Origin: Paenibacillus fonticola DSM 21315
GTDB lineage: Bacteria; Bacillota; Bacilli; Paenibacillales; Paenibacillaceae
Reading direction: 5' to 3'
DNA length: 64,000 bases
NCBI RefSeq assembly: GCF_000381905.1
Contig: NZ_KB907247.1
Coordinates: 130,798-194,797, forward strand
A model generated the notes under the pieces. That model worked only from the letters and a program-made list of their open reading frames with translations, was not told where the DNA came from and did no database searches. A program made the translations under genes and the position numbers. Positions within the stretch are counted from its first letter, which is position 1, and every line of letters starts with the position of its first letter. Below are positions 9,766 through 18,058 of the stretch, one piece after another.

Positions 9766-9801
9766 AAGCTGCAGCTCGAATATGAATCGGGCGTGCAGCT
9801 T
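9766..9801. terminator. Hairpin between convergent ktrA and ABC-2 operon
   Basis: AAGCTGCA+GCTCG pairs with CGGGC+(G)+TGCAGCTT around a 9-nt loop. A T-rich stretch follows on the + strand (TCACTGTTTGTCTTGC). The following 110 bp up to the permease stop is low-complexity, T/G-rich and without other visible features. Confidence 0.55.
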
Positions 9802-9921
9802 TCACTGTTTGTCTTGCTGTTACTTGTTTGCTTGCAGTTTACCTGCTTCTTGCGTTCGTTTTTGTCCTGCTGTTTGTCCACTGTTTATCTAGTGTTTGCC
9901 CCGCTGCTTCCTTGCGTTGTT

Positions 9922-10596
9922 CTAGGAGGTTTTTACATCGGCGCTCCGGTACAGCCGCCGGCAAATAAGGGCGATGCCCAAAGACACTGCGATCGCGTAA
10001 TGGGGCGGGATAATATCCACAAAGGTTTTGGCCGCTGCATCGATGAGGGTAGGGTTGTTCGTCCCGTAAATATTTAAACTTAAAATGTAAATGACGATCA
10101 AGCCGGCCCCTGATAGAATGCCGAATCGATACATCATCGTACTCAGCAGGAACACCATCATCGCCAGGAGGAAGTAAGCTGCTGTCTGCGAATACCACAG
10201 CGGGCCGAATGATACGACGACATTATCCAGATTGAAGCCGAGCAGTGGAAGCAGAAGCTTAAGCAAGGCTATAAGCAAGGTATGTGCAAAAGAAATCGCC
10301 GTACTGAATGCAGCGAAGTATATAAGGCTGCTCCAATAAAATTGCTTGCGGGTATAGCCGAAGCCCATCAATAATGGGAAGGAATTGGCGGCTGCGATAT
10401 AAGCGATCAGTACGGTGAAAATGGAAATTGCCGCGAAATTGTTATTCATCACTAGTGGCAAGGCATTTTCAGGCTCGTATATGCCGTATCCGGCAAGCAG
10501 CCAAAAATCAAGGAACAATACAATAGCTCCAAAAAATAATAAGCGCTTGCGATTATCGTACCAATGAAAGGCGAGTTGCCTACGAAATGTTTTCAT
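9922..10596 (-). CDS. ABC-2-type membrane permease of a GntR-linked exporter
   Basis: A 224-aa protein with about six hydrophobic helices and a basic N-terminus (MKTFRRQLAFHWYDNRKR). The ATG follows a clear GGAGGTG. It overlaps the ATPase gene by 17 bp and is the last gene of a GntR–ATPase–permease operon like ytrABC. The protein is not closely recognisable; the role is inferred from topology and operon. The transported molecule is unknown. Confidence 0.75.
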   Translation of the reverse strand: MKTFRRQLAFHWYDNRKRLLFFGAIVLFLDFWLLAGYGIYEPENALPLVMNNNFAAISIFTVLIAYIAAANSFPLLMGFGYTRKQFYWSSLIYFAAFSTAISFAHTLLIALLKLLLPLLGFNLDNVVVSFGPLWYSQTAAYFLLAMMVFLLSTMMYRFGILSGAGLIVIYILSLNIYGTNNPTLIDAAAKTFVDIIPPHYAIAVSLGIALICRRLYRSADVKTS

Positions 10597-11482
10597 GGAC
10601 AGGCACCTCCGAAGTTTTCTGCTCCTGGCGGGTTAAATAGACGAATAGCTTCTGCAGGGGAACTGGGCTTATTTCGATCCCTTGCTCTCTTAAATACTGC
10701 TCATTGTCGATGGGGCCTAGCCAGGCGATTCTCGTTACACTGCCAAGGGACTTTGAATTCAGGACTCTTGCATCCCCAAGGTAGGCCCCCAAATGCTGCG
10801 AATTCCCTTGCAGATAGCGGGCTTGGGCCACGAATTCCTCCGTTTCCCGGTGGGCAGTGACCGTCCCTTTCTGCAGCAGCGTAATGTATTGAAACAGATC
10901 GGCGGATTCATCAATCAGGTGCGTAGACAGGATCACCGTTCTCGAATGCTCGCTATAATCACGCAGGAGCAGTTCATAGAATGCTTCGCGCTTCTCCGCG
11001 TCAACCCCGAGCGTCGGTTCGTCAAGCAGTGTGATCGGGCAGCGGCTGGCAAGGCCCTTAACAATGCCGAGCAGCGATTGGTTTCCCCGTGACAAATGTT
11101 TGTATTTTTGTTTTAGAGGAATGCTGAACCTGCCCAGCATCTCAGCGGCAAAATCGGCGTCCCAGCTCGGGTAGAGCAGGGAGCAGAATTTCAGGATATC
11201 TTGGGCCTTGTATTCGCTCCAAGCATATTCTACAGATTTGGCGAAGCAGATATGGGGGACGATGTCCGGATTTTCATGAACGGGATGATCGTCTGCCGTA
11301 ACGGATCCTTGATCCGGGAACAATTGGCCGGAGATGAGATGAAGGAATGTCGTTTTTCCCGCGCCGCTCGGGCCCAGCAGCCCATGGATCGCATTGGGCT
11401 CAAAATCGACGCTAACATTGTGGACAGCCTGGGTGTCTCCGTATTTTTTAGAAATTTGATGGCATTTCAGTGTGTAATCCAG
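10580..11482 (-). CDS. ABC transporter ATP-binding protein, probable CTG start
   Basis: ATPase of the GntR-linked exporter, about 300 aa. Walker A GPSGAGKT lies near residue 43, signature LSRGNQ in the middle, Walker B ITLLDEP and the switch region STHLIDE follow. The first ATG/GTG/TTG in frame lies after Walker A, so the real start must be earlier: the frame is open up to CTG 11482, two bases after the gntR stop, with GAAAGGAG inside the gntR 3' end as ribosome binding site. This points to translational coupling to gntR. A C-terminal extension of about 80 aa follows the switch, as in YtrB/EcsA-like ATPases. Confidence 0.82.
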   Translation of the reverse strand: MDYTLKCHQISKKYGDTQAVHNVSVDFEPNAIHGLLGPSGAGKTTFLHLISGQLFPDQGSVTADDHPVHENPDIVPHICFAKSVEYAWSEYKAQDILKFCSLLYPSWDADFAAEMLGRFSIPLKQKYKHLSRGNQSLLGIVKGLASRCPITLLDEPTLGVDAEKREAFYELLLRDYSEHSRTVILSTHLIDESADLFQYITLLQKGTVTAHRETEEFVAQARYLQGNSQHLGAYLGDARVLNSKSLGSVTRIAWLGPIDNEQYLREQGIEISPVPLQKLFVYLTRQEQKTSEVPVHENIS

Positions 11483-11484
11483 TC

Positions 11485-11856
11485 TTAAGCATCTCCTTTC
11501 ATAATCATTTCGGTTAACTGCTTCGTCGTTATGCCTAGTTTCGCAGCCTCGCGAATCATCGTGATCACGTAATGCTCGTAAAATTGCTGTTTCCGCTTCT
11601 CCATCACAGCATTACGGGCTCCTTCCGCCACGAACATGCCGATCCCCCGCTTCTTGTACAATATTCCCTGGTCAACTAGCAGGTTAACGCCCTTGGCGGC
11701 TGTTGCAGGATTAATCTGGTAGAAAGCCGCAAACTGATTCGTGGAAGGCACTTGGGATTGCTCAGGGAGCCGGTTTTCAATAATGTCGTCTTCAATCTTC
11801 TCTGCGATTTGCTGGAATATCGGGCGGCCATCGTCGTTTAGTAAGGCCATATCCAC
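11485..11856 (-). CDS. GntR-family transcriptional regulator (YtrA subfamily)
   Basis: A short 123-aa GntR protein with an N-terminal winged helix (GRPIFQQIAEKIEDDI … VPSTNQFAAFYQINPATAAKGVNLL) and a small C-terminal dimerisation tail, typical of the YtrA subfamily that represses its own ABC exporter operon. GTG 11856 or ATG 11850 can be the start; neither has a strong ribosome binding site. Its stop codon lies 2 nt before the ATPase start. Operator and promoter candidates are listed separately. Confidence 0.88.
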   Translation of the reverse strand: MDMALLNDDGRPIFQQIAEKIEDDIIENRLPEQSQVPSTNQFAAFYQINPATAAKGVNLLVDQGILYKKRGIGMFVAEGARNAVMEKRKQQFYEHYVITMIREAAKLGITTKQLTEMIMKGDA

Positions 11857-11868
11857 ACACCCACTTTG

Positions 11869-11894
11869 GTTAATTACTTATGTAACTAACCATA
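11869..11894 (-). promoter_or_regulatory. GntR operator overlapping -10/start site of its operon
   Basis: A palindrome with arms GTTA-TTAC/GTAA-TAAC around ATAA spans 11869–11890 and overlaps the transcription start. The promoter has TTGACA (complement of 11912–11917), a 17-bp spacer and TATGGT (complement of 11889–11894). A second GTTAGTTA half-site (11924–11931) lies just upstream of the -35, mirroring TAACTAAC at 11883–11890. Confidence 0.6.
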
Positions 11895-11947
11895 GAACCA
11901 TTTGCAATTATTGTCAATACTTCGTTAGTTATAGGGAAGCGAGAATA

Positions 11948-11985
11948 CAACAAACAGCAGCCGAGCATTCCGACTGCTGTTGTTG
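11948..11985. terminator. Hairpin between gntR promoter region and lysR 3' end
   Basis: A stem of 12 bp (CAACAAACAGCAG / CTGCTGTTGTTG, one bulged A). It lies 5 nt after the lysR stop on the minus strand. No clean T-tract is present. Confidence 0.5.
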
Positions 11986-11989
11986 ACTA

Positions 11990-12895
11990 TTACTCCAACT
12001 CTAATGCATCGATCAGGCTGCCTTTAATGTCCTTGATCCATTCCTTTGTTTCCTGGGTCAGCTCGGAAGTGCTGCTGTAAATCAGGCAGGTTTCTCGCCT
12101 CGTCTGCTCCAGCTCTTTCATCGGCATTGCGGCGAGATCATTGTCCTTCAGCAGCTGGGGCCTGAGGTACGACTGCGGCAGAAGTGCGGCTGCCCGGCAA
12201 GTTGGCGCGAGGCGGACAATTGCTTCAAAGGAATCGATTTCCATGCGGACGTCAGGTATAATGCTGTAGCGCCCGAACAGGTCGTCTATTAATTTACGGT
12301 ACCACGTCCCTTTGGAGAAAATAATCATCGGCAGACCGTTTAAATCCTCCATGACAGCCGGTCTACCCGTGGCCAGCGCATGGCTCCTCGGCACGACCAA
12401 CTGTAAGTGATCCTGGAACAAGGGAATGCATTTCAGTCCTTGCTCGGAGATGGAGGAAGCGACGACCCCAAGGTCGACCCTTTTATCCCGGACGTAGGAG
12501 ACGATCTCATGGGTTTTGCCGGTGACGAGCTTCACTTCAATATCCGGTGACTTGTTCATCAAAGCGGTAACGAGGGGAGGAAGCGTCGTCTGGATTGTGG
12601 TCAGGCTCGCACCTAGCGTAACGACTCTGCGTTCAGCCGTTTTGAAGCGGGAGACTGATTGCAGAAAATGCTGGTGGCGCTGGCGCTGTTCCAGCGCATA
12701 AATATATGCCTCCTGACCGACGCGGGTTAATTCAAGCCGCTTTCCCTTCCGGTCAAATAACGCAACACCCCACTCCTCTTCTAGTTTGGCTATTTTTCGC
12801 GATAGTGCTGGCTGTGACAAATTGAGCAGCTTTGAAGCTTTGTTCAAGCTGGATTGTTCGACGACCGTAGTGAATACGAGTAAATCCTCCATCAT
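11990..12895 (-). CDS. LysR-family transcriptional regulator divergent from sdhCAB
   Basis: A 301-aa LTTR: N-terminal winged helix (LNKASKLLNLSQPALSRKIAKLEEEWG) and a C-terminal periplasmic-binding-like effector domain. ATG 12895 is preceded by GGAGGG at 8 nt. It is transcribed away from sdhC across a 320-bp intergenic region, so it may control succinate dehydrogenase, its own gene or both. The effector is unknown; a CcpC-like response to a TCA intermediate would fit but is inference. Confidence 0.88.
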   Translation of the reverse strand: MMEDLLVFTTVVEQSSLNKASKLLNLSQPALSRKIAKLEEEWGVALFDRKGKRLELTRVGQEAYIYALEQRQRHQHFLQSVSRFKTAERRVVTLGASLTTIQTTLPPLVTALMNKSPDIEVKLVTGKTHEIVSYVRDKRVDLGVVASSISEQGLKCIPLFQDHLQLVVPRSHALATGRPAVMEDLNGLPMIIFSKGTWYRKLIDDLFGRYSIIPDVRMEIDSFEAIVRLAPTCRAAALLPQSYLRPQLLKDNDLAAMPMKELEQTRRETCLIYSSTSELTQETKEWIKDIKGSLIDALELE

Positions 12896-13215
12896 AGGTG
12901 AGTCCCTCCCGATTGTTGTGTGTAATATATGAAATTGATATAGAAATAAAATTTTTGCAATTGATATGGAAGCCTTATACTGTTATCGCCACTGTTATGC
13001 ATATTTGTTATAACTATTAATACGTATATTGCAATTCCATTATAAGATAAAAAGGAGTAACATTGAAAGTGACACAAGATGTTCACATGTTATCAAATTC
13101 ACATGTGAATAGGGCTGTTTTTATGTGGGATATATCATATACTTCCCTGGTGGCCAATGTTGAATGATGTTGTCGAATAGGGAACGATGGAAACGAGAAA
13201 GGGGAACACGCACTT
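12896..13215. promoter_or_regulatory. lysR–sdhC divergent control region with perfect palindrome
   Basis: AT-rich region. It holds two AATTGATAT motifs 26 bp apart (12933–12941, 12959–12967), possible LTTR half-sites, and a perfect 14-bp palindrome ATTCACATGTGAAT at 13097–13110. TTCACATGT also occurs at 13082–13090, 16 bp before its second copy. These sit 100–130 bp upstream of sdhC and may bind a repressor; none matches a well-known box closely enough to name it. Confidence 0.45.
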
Positions 13216-13887
13216 ATGAAAGGGTTTTATTCCAGAAAGCTGCACTCGCTCCTGGGTGTCATTCCGCTAGGTTTTTTTATTCTGGAACACATGATTACGA
13301 ACTTTACAGCCGTTGAAGGCGGGAGACAGGGATTCACAGATGCCGTTTTACTTCTGAATAGTCTGCCGCTTGTTGTTGTTATCGAAGCGTTATTTATTTG
13401 GCTGCCTTTGCTGTATCATGGCGTATACGGCATGTATATCGCATTTCAAGCGAAGCCGAACAATGGCAGATTCCGCAATGAACGTAACCTGCGTTATTTG
13501 CTCCAACGGATTAGCGGGGTTATCGTATTTGCGTTCGTTATCTGGCACGTTTGGGAGACTCGTGTACAAGTTGCATTGGGTAGAGTGACGCACGAGGAGG
13601 TTGGTTCATTGATGCACGGGATCGTTATGCAGCCGATCTTCTTCATTATTTATGTAATTAGTGTGATCGCGGCTTCGTTCCACTTTGCCAACGGCATGTG
13701 GTCTTTCCTCGTTAGCTGGGGAATTACGGTCGGCCCGCGTGCGCAGCGCGTTTCTTCGAACATTTTCATGGGGCTGTTTGTGATCGTGTCCGTGATGTTT
13801 ATTTGGTCGCTGTTTGCATTCCGCAATGTGGAATTTGCTGCGGAAGGAACGGCTTTGCTGCAGACGCTGAAGTTGTTTGTCAGCTAG
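13216..13887 (+). CDS. sdhC: Succinate dehydrogenase cytochrome b558 subunit
   Basis: Membrane anchor and haem subunit of complex II, 223 aa with five hydrophobic helices. Histidines suited to haem ligation are visible in SRKLHSLLG, LEHMITNF, VIWHVWE and ASFHFANG. It passes electrons from SdhA/B to menaquinone. The ATG follows AAAGGGG. A single fused SdhC, rather than SdhC plus SdhD, is typical of Firmicutes. Confidence 0.95.
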   Translation: MKGFYSRKLHSLLGVIPLGFFILEHMITNFTAVEGGRQGFTDAVLLLNSLPLVVVIEALFIWLPLLYHGVYGMYIAFQAKPNNGRFRNERNLRYLLQRISGVIVFAFVIWHVWETRVQVALGRVTHEEVGSLMHGIVMQPIFFIIYVISVIAASFHFANGMWSFLVSWGITVGPRAQRVSSNIFMGLFVIVSVMFIWSLFAFRNVEFAAEGTALLQTLKLFVS

Positions 13888-13918
13888 GATTGATCAATTA
13901 AATGATGTAGTAATGCTG

Positions 13919-13956
13919 AACAAAACTAAGTAGATGCTTCCGAAGCAAGTTTTGTT
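13919..13956 (+). other. Nested hairpin between sdhC and sdhA
   Basis: The outer stem AACAAAACT / AGTTTTGTT encloses GCTT-CCG-AAGC. It has no T-tract, and a third copy of CAACAAAACT follows at 13983. It lies in the 124-bp gap of the sdh operon and could act in mRNA processing or in tuning sdhC versus sdhAB expression. Confidence 0.5.
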
Positions 13957-14011
13957 ACGAAGTAACCCTGGGAAGTATAGCTCAACAAAACTTTTAGGAG
14001 TTGAAACATAT

Positions 14012-15757
14012 ATGGCTAAACAAAGCATTATCGTCGTAGGCGGCGGGCTGGCTGGGCTCATGGCTACGATCAAAGCGGCGGAGGCCGGGACTCAGGTACA
14101 TCTGTTCTCCCTCGTTCCGGTCAAGCGTTCGCACTCCGTCTGCGCGCAGGGCGGCATCAACGGTGCCGTCAACACGAAGGGCGAAGGCGACTCCCCATGG
14201 GAGCATTTTGACGATACGGTATACGGTGGAGACTTCCTTGCGAATCAGCCGCCGGTTAAAGCGATGTGTGAAGCGGCTCCAGGCATCATCCATCTGATGG
14301 ACCGGATGGGGGTTATGTTTAACCGCACGCCGGAAGGTTTGCTGGATTTCCGCCGTTTCGGGGGAACGAAGCATCACCGCACGGCGTTTGCCGGAGCGAC
14401 GACGGGGCAGCAGCTGCTGTACGCGCTCGATGAGCAGGTACGCCGCTATGAAGCTGCAGGTCTAGTGACGAAGTATGAGAGCTGGGAGTTTATGTCCGCG
14501 GTGCTGGACGACGAAGGCGTCTGCCGCGGGATCGTGGCCCAGGACCTTCGCTCGATGGAGGTCGTTACCTTTGCTTCCGATGCCGTGATTTTGGCGACGG
14601 GCGGCCCGGGGATTATTTTTGGAAAAACGACGAACTCGGTTATCAATACAGGTACTGCGGCGAGTGCCGTCTATCAGCAGGGTGTTCATTACGCGAATGG
14701 GGAGTTCATTCAAATTCACCCGACGGCGATTCCGGGCGACGATAAGCTGCGCTTGATGTCAGAATCGGCTCGCGGTGAAGGCGGACGGATCTGGACTTAT
14801 AAAGAAGGCAAGCCATGGTATTTCCTTGAGGAGAAATATCCAGCCTATGGCAACTTGGTGCCTCGGGATATTGCCACCCGGGAAATATTCAACGTCTGCG
14901 TAGAGCAGAAGCTCGGCATTAACGGTGAAAACATGGTGTATCTCGATTTGTCCCATAAAGATCCGAAGGAGCTGGACATTAAGCTTGGCGGCATCATTGA
15001 GATTTATGAGAAGTTTATGGGGGATGACCCTCGTAAAATCCCGATGAAAATATTCCCGGCAGTTCACTACTCCATGGGCGGCATGTGGGTTGATTACAAC
15101 CAGATGACGAATATCCCGGGGCTGTTTGCCGCCGGTGAATGTGAGTACCAGTACCACGGGGCGAACAGGCTTGGAGCCAACTCGCTCGTATCGGCGATTT
15201 ATGGCGGCATGGTGGCCGGGCCGAAGGCGGTAGAGTACATTCGCGGGTTGAAGAAGTCGGCGGAAGATCTTAGCCCGGCGATTTTTGAGAAGAACCGCAA
15301 GGAGCAAGAGAACAAGTTCGAGGCTTTGCTGGCGATGAACGGTACCGAGAATGCGTATGTCATCCATAAGGAGCTTGGCGAGTGGATGACTGATAACATG
15401 ACGGTCGTTCGCCACAATGATAAGCTCGAAGCGACGATTGGCAAAATCAAAGAGCTGAAGCAGCGTTATCAAAATATTAACATTAACGATACGTCCCGCT
15501 GGAATAACGCCGGTGCTGCGTTTACCCGCCAGCTCTGGAACATGCTGGAGCTCGCGGAAGCGATGACGCTAGGCGCACTGCTGCGCAATGAGAGCCGCGG
15601 TGCCCACTACAAGCCGGAATTCCCGGATCGAAATGACGAGGAGTTCCTGAAGACGACGAAGGCGGCGTGGACGCCGGAAGGACCGCAAATTTCGTATGAA
15701 GAAGTGGATGTCTCGCTGATTCCACCGCGGATTCGCGATTATTCGAAGGAAAAATAG
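14012..15757 (+). CDS. sdhA: Succinate dehydrogenase flavoprotein subunit
   Basis: Catalytic FAD subunit of complex II, 581 aa. The FAD-binding GGGLAGLMA motif is at the N-terminus, the histidine for covalent FAD attachment lies in KRSHSVCAQGG, and active-site motifs IHPTAIPG and SARGEGG are present. ATG 14012 (AGGAG 11 nt upstream) is chosen; a longer frame from 13934 would add 26 residues before the dinucleotide fold and has no ribosome binding site. Confidence 0.96.
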   Translation: MAKQSIIVVGGGLAGLMATIKAAEAGTQVHLFSLVPVKRSHSVCAQGGINGAVNTKGEGDSPWEHFDDTVYGGDFLANQPPVKAMCEAAPGIIHLMDRMGVMFNRTPEGLLDFRRFGGTKHHRTAFAGATTGQQLLYALDEQVRRYEAAGLVTKYESWEFMSAVLDDEGVCRGIVAQDLRSMEVVTFASDAVILATGGPGIIFGKTTNSVINTGTAASAVYQQGVHYANGEFIQIHPTAIPGDDKLRLMSESARGEGGRIWTYKEGKPWYFLEEKYPAYGNLVPRDIATREIFNVCVEQKLGINGENMVYLDLSHKDPKELDIKLGGIIEIYEKFMGDDPRKIPMKIFPAVHYSMGGMWVDYNQMTNIPGLFAAGECEYQYHGANRLGANSLVSAIYGGMVAGPKAVEYIRGLKKSAEDLSPAIFEKNRKEQENKFEALLAMNGTENAYVIHKELGEWMTDNMTVVRHNDKLEATIGKIKELKQRYQNININDTSRWNNAGAAFTRQLWNMLELAEAMTLGALLRNESRGAHYKPEFPDRNDEEFLKTTKAAWTPEGPQISYEEVDVSLIPPRIRDYSKEK

Positions 15758-15769
15758 GAGGGGAATGTC

Positions 15770-16534
15770 ATGGCTACAGCGGAAACAACGGCCAAGAAGG
15801 TGAAATTCATTATTACGCGCCAAGACAAGCCGGATTCGGCTCCCTATGCGGAAGAGTTCGAGCTGAATTACCGTCCGGGCATGAACGTAATTAGCGCCCT
15901 GATGGAAATTCAGCGTAACCCGGTAAATCTGAATGGCAAGGACACGGCTCCGGTATGTTGGGATTCCAACTGCCTGGAGGAAGTGTGCGGTGCTTGCTCG
16001 ATGGTAATCAATGGCAAGCCGCGTCAGGCTTGCGCTGCATTGATCGACAATTTGGAGCAGCCAATTCGGCTGGAGCCGATGAAGACGTTCCCGGTTGTTC
16101 GGGATTTGGTCATTGACCGCAGCCGCATGTTTAATGCGCTGAAGCGTGTCAAAGCTTGGATTCCGATCGACGGGACGTATGATCTGGGGCCAGGCCCGCG
16201 CATGGCGGAGAAGAAGCGCCAGTGGGCATACGAGCTGTCCAAGTGCATGACCTGCGGCGTCTGCCTGGAAGCCTGCCCGAACGTGAACGAGAAGACCGAT
16301 TTCATCGGCCCCGCAGCGATTTCGCAAGTAAGGCTGTTCAATGCGCATCCGACAGGCGAAATGAACGCGGAAGAGCGTCTGGACGCGCTGATGGGCGACG
16401 GCGGAATCGAGGGCTGCGGCAACTCGCAGAACTGCGTGCGCGCTTGCCCGAAAGGCATCCCGCTTACGACGTCTATCGCCGAGATGAACAAAGCAACGAC
16501 GAAGCATATGTTTAAAAGCTGGTTAGGCGTGTAA
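15770..16534 (+). CDS. sdhB: Succinate dehydrogenase iron-sulfur subunit
   Basis: Electron-transfer subunit of complex II, 254 aa. The [2Fe-2S] cluster cysteines lie in CWDSNCLEEVCGACS; the ferredoxin-like part has CMTCGVCLEACP and CGNSQNCVRACPKG for the [4Fe-4S] and [3Fe-4S] clusters. It starts 12 bp after sdhA with GGAGGGG upstream. The operon ends at the terminator after it. Confidence 0.96.
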   Translation: MATAETTAKKVKFIITRQDKPDSAPYAEEFELNYRPGMNVISALMEIQRNPVNLNGKDTAPVCWDSNCLEEVCGACSMVINGKPRQACAALIDNLEQPIRLEPMKTFPVVRDLVIDRSRMFNALKRVKAWIPIDGTYDLGPGPRMAEKKRQWAYELSKCMTCGVCLEACPNVNEKTDFIGPAAISQVRLFNAHPTGEMNAEERLDALMGDGGIEGCGNSQNCVRACPKGIPLTTSIAEMNKATTKHMFKSWLGV

Positions 16535-16583
16535 CTTGCGTTTGTATTGCGATTGTATTGTCCAAACCAAAAAACAATAATAG

Positions 16584-16630
16584 AGGGCTTATTCCGCACT
16601 GATGAGGTGCAAGGGATAAGTCCTTTTTTA
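16584..16630 (+). terminator. Terminator of sdhCAB
   Basis: Stem AGGGCTTATTCC–GCAC pairs with GGTGC … GGATAAGTCCT and is followed by TTTTTT. Confidence 0.85.
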
Positions 16631-16790
16631 CTGCAGAAATACTTTGACAGGGGTGACGATTATCGACAGTGGGAAAGAAAGCTGTTTAAATAGTATCCTT
16701 TTGTTTCAAATTGTTTCAAAAAGATTGGTTCCCAAAATATGGTTTGAATTTGATAATGTCAAAGTGTGTTCGATGATATAAAATTAACTG

Positions 16791-16818
16791 TTGCTTTTTC
16801 GAAAAAATCACCTATAAT
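16791..16818 (+). promoter_or_regulatory. Sigma-A promoter of livKHMGF
   Basis: TTGCTT (16791–16796), a 16-bp spacer and TATAAT (16813–16818), about 45 nt upstream of the livK ribosome binding site. The rest of the 336-bp gap between sdhB and livK (16631–16790) is AT-rich with no other feature seen. Confidence 0.65.
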
Positions 16819-16870
16819 AAAATTCATACTTAACTTATAGGATTAATTTTAGTACTTGAGGGGGATCAAC

Positions 16871-17998
16871 ATGAAGAGGTCTTTTTTGGTAGTTATATTG
16901 GCAGGATTGCTTGTCGGTCTATTGGGCGGATGCGCCGCAAACGATGGATCGTCGGCTAAGAGTGATACAATTCGAATTGGTCTTGCGGCACCGATTTCCG
17001 GCACGCAGGCTCAATATGGACAGGCCTTCAAAAATGGCGCTGAACTGGCCGCAGCCCAAATCAACGACGCAGGTGGAATCGACGGCAAGCAGGTGGAGAT
17101 CGTCGTACAGGACGATAAAGGCGACTCCAACGAGGCTGTCAACGTAGCGAACAAATTCGTATCGGATAAGAGCATTCTGGCTGTCGTTGGCCACTTCAAC
17201 AGCTCGGCTACATTGGCCACGGCGCCTGTATACAACAAAAACAAAATCGTCGAAATTTCTCCGTCCTCCAGTGCGCCTGGCGTAACGGATGCTGGGGAAT
17301 ACACCTTCCGGGTCATTACGACGGATGCGTTCCAAGCCGATTATTTGGCAAACTGGTCCAAGGAGCTTGGATACAGCAAGGTTGCCCTAATTTATGAACA
17401 ATCTGATTTCGGTCTAGGCTTGTTGGACGTTTATCAAAAGTCAGCTCCAGCCAACAATATCGAGGTTGTTGCAGCCGAAGCCTATAACCCTGGCGACAAG
17501 GATTTCAGCACGATCCTGACAAAGATTAAGGACAAGCAGCCAGAGGCTATTTTTATCGGGGGCTTCTATAATGAGGCGGCTCTGATCTCGCAGCAGGCCA
17601 AGAAGCTGAACCTGAACGTTGACTTTATCGGCGTCGATAGCCTGTATTCCGAAGCTTTGCTTGAACTTGGCGGAGATTCTGTGGAAGGCTTCAAGCTGAT
17701 TGGCTTCTTCTATCCGGGCGGCGACAATGAAGAGGCGACAAAGTTTGCCTCAGATTATGAGGCGGCATACAGCAGCCAGCCGGATACCTACGCAGCTTAT
17801 TCCTATGTCGCTACTTCGGTGGTCATCGAGGCGATTAAAGAGAAGGGCGCAGACAGAGAGAGCATTAAGACTTACCTGGAAACCTTGAAAGATTACAAAG
17901 GAGCGACTGGCGTGCTGAGCTTTGACGAGAACGGCGACGTTGAGACGATTCCTTCGAAACTGACGGTGCAAGGCGGAAAGTTCGAACTTTATAAATAA
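16871..17998 (+). CDS. livK: LIV-type ABC transporter substrate-binding lipoprotein
   Basis: Extracellular binding protein of a branched-chain amino acid/amide ABC transporter, 375 aa. The signal peptide ends in a lipobox LLGGC, so the mature protein is lipid-anchored. The type I periplasmic-binding fold begins with IRIGLAAPISGTQAQYGQ. ATG 16871 follows GAGGGGGA. Family members bind Leu/Ile/Val but also urea, amides or aromatic compounds, so the ligand is not fixed by sequence alone. Confidence 0.9.
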   Translation: MKRSFLVVILAGLLVGLLGGCAANDGSSAKSDTIRIGLAAPISGTQAQYGQAFKNGAELAAAQINDAGGIDGKQVEIVVQDDKGDSNEAVNVANKFVSDKSILAVVGHFNSSATLATAPVYNKNKIVEISPSSSAPGVTDAGEYTFRVITTDAFQADYLANWSKELGYSKVALIYEQSDFGLGLLDVYQKSAPANNIEVVAAEAYNPGDKDFSTILTKIKDKQPEAIFIGGFYNEAALISQQAKKLNLNVDFIGVDSLYSEALLELGGDSVEGFKLIGFFYPGGDNEEATKFASDYEAAYSSQPDTYAAYSYVATSVVIEAIKEKGADRESIKTYLETLKDYKGATGVLSFDENGDVETIPSKLTVQGGKFELYK

Positions 17999-18007
17999 GC
18001 GCTATCT

Positions 18008-18036
18008 GGAGCAGGACTGAATTTCAATCCTGCTCC
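18008..18036 (+). other. Stem-loop between livK and livH
   Basis: GGAGCAGGA / TCCTGCTCC, 9 perfect base pairs with an 11-nt loop and no T-tract. Such hairpins after binding-protein genes commonly protect the 5' mRNA and raise the ratio of binding protein to permease. Confidence 0.6.
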
Positions 18037-18058
18037 CTGGCTTTGAAAGGATGTTACT

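Noticed and set aside
9793-10077. 94-codon + strand frame after ktrA
   Set aside because: Begins in low-complexity T/G-rich DNA and overlaps the convergent permease gene in antisense.
13934-14011. N-terminal extension of sdhA
   Set aside because: No ribosome binding site, and it is encoded by the hairpin region; SdhA proteins begin a few residues before the GGGLAG dinucleotide motif.
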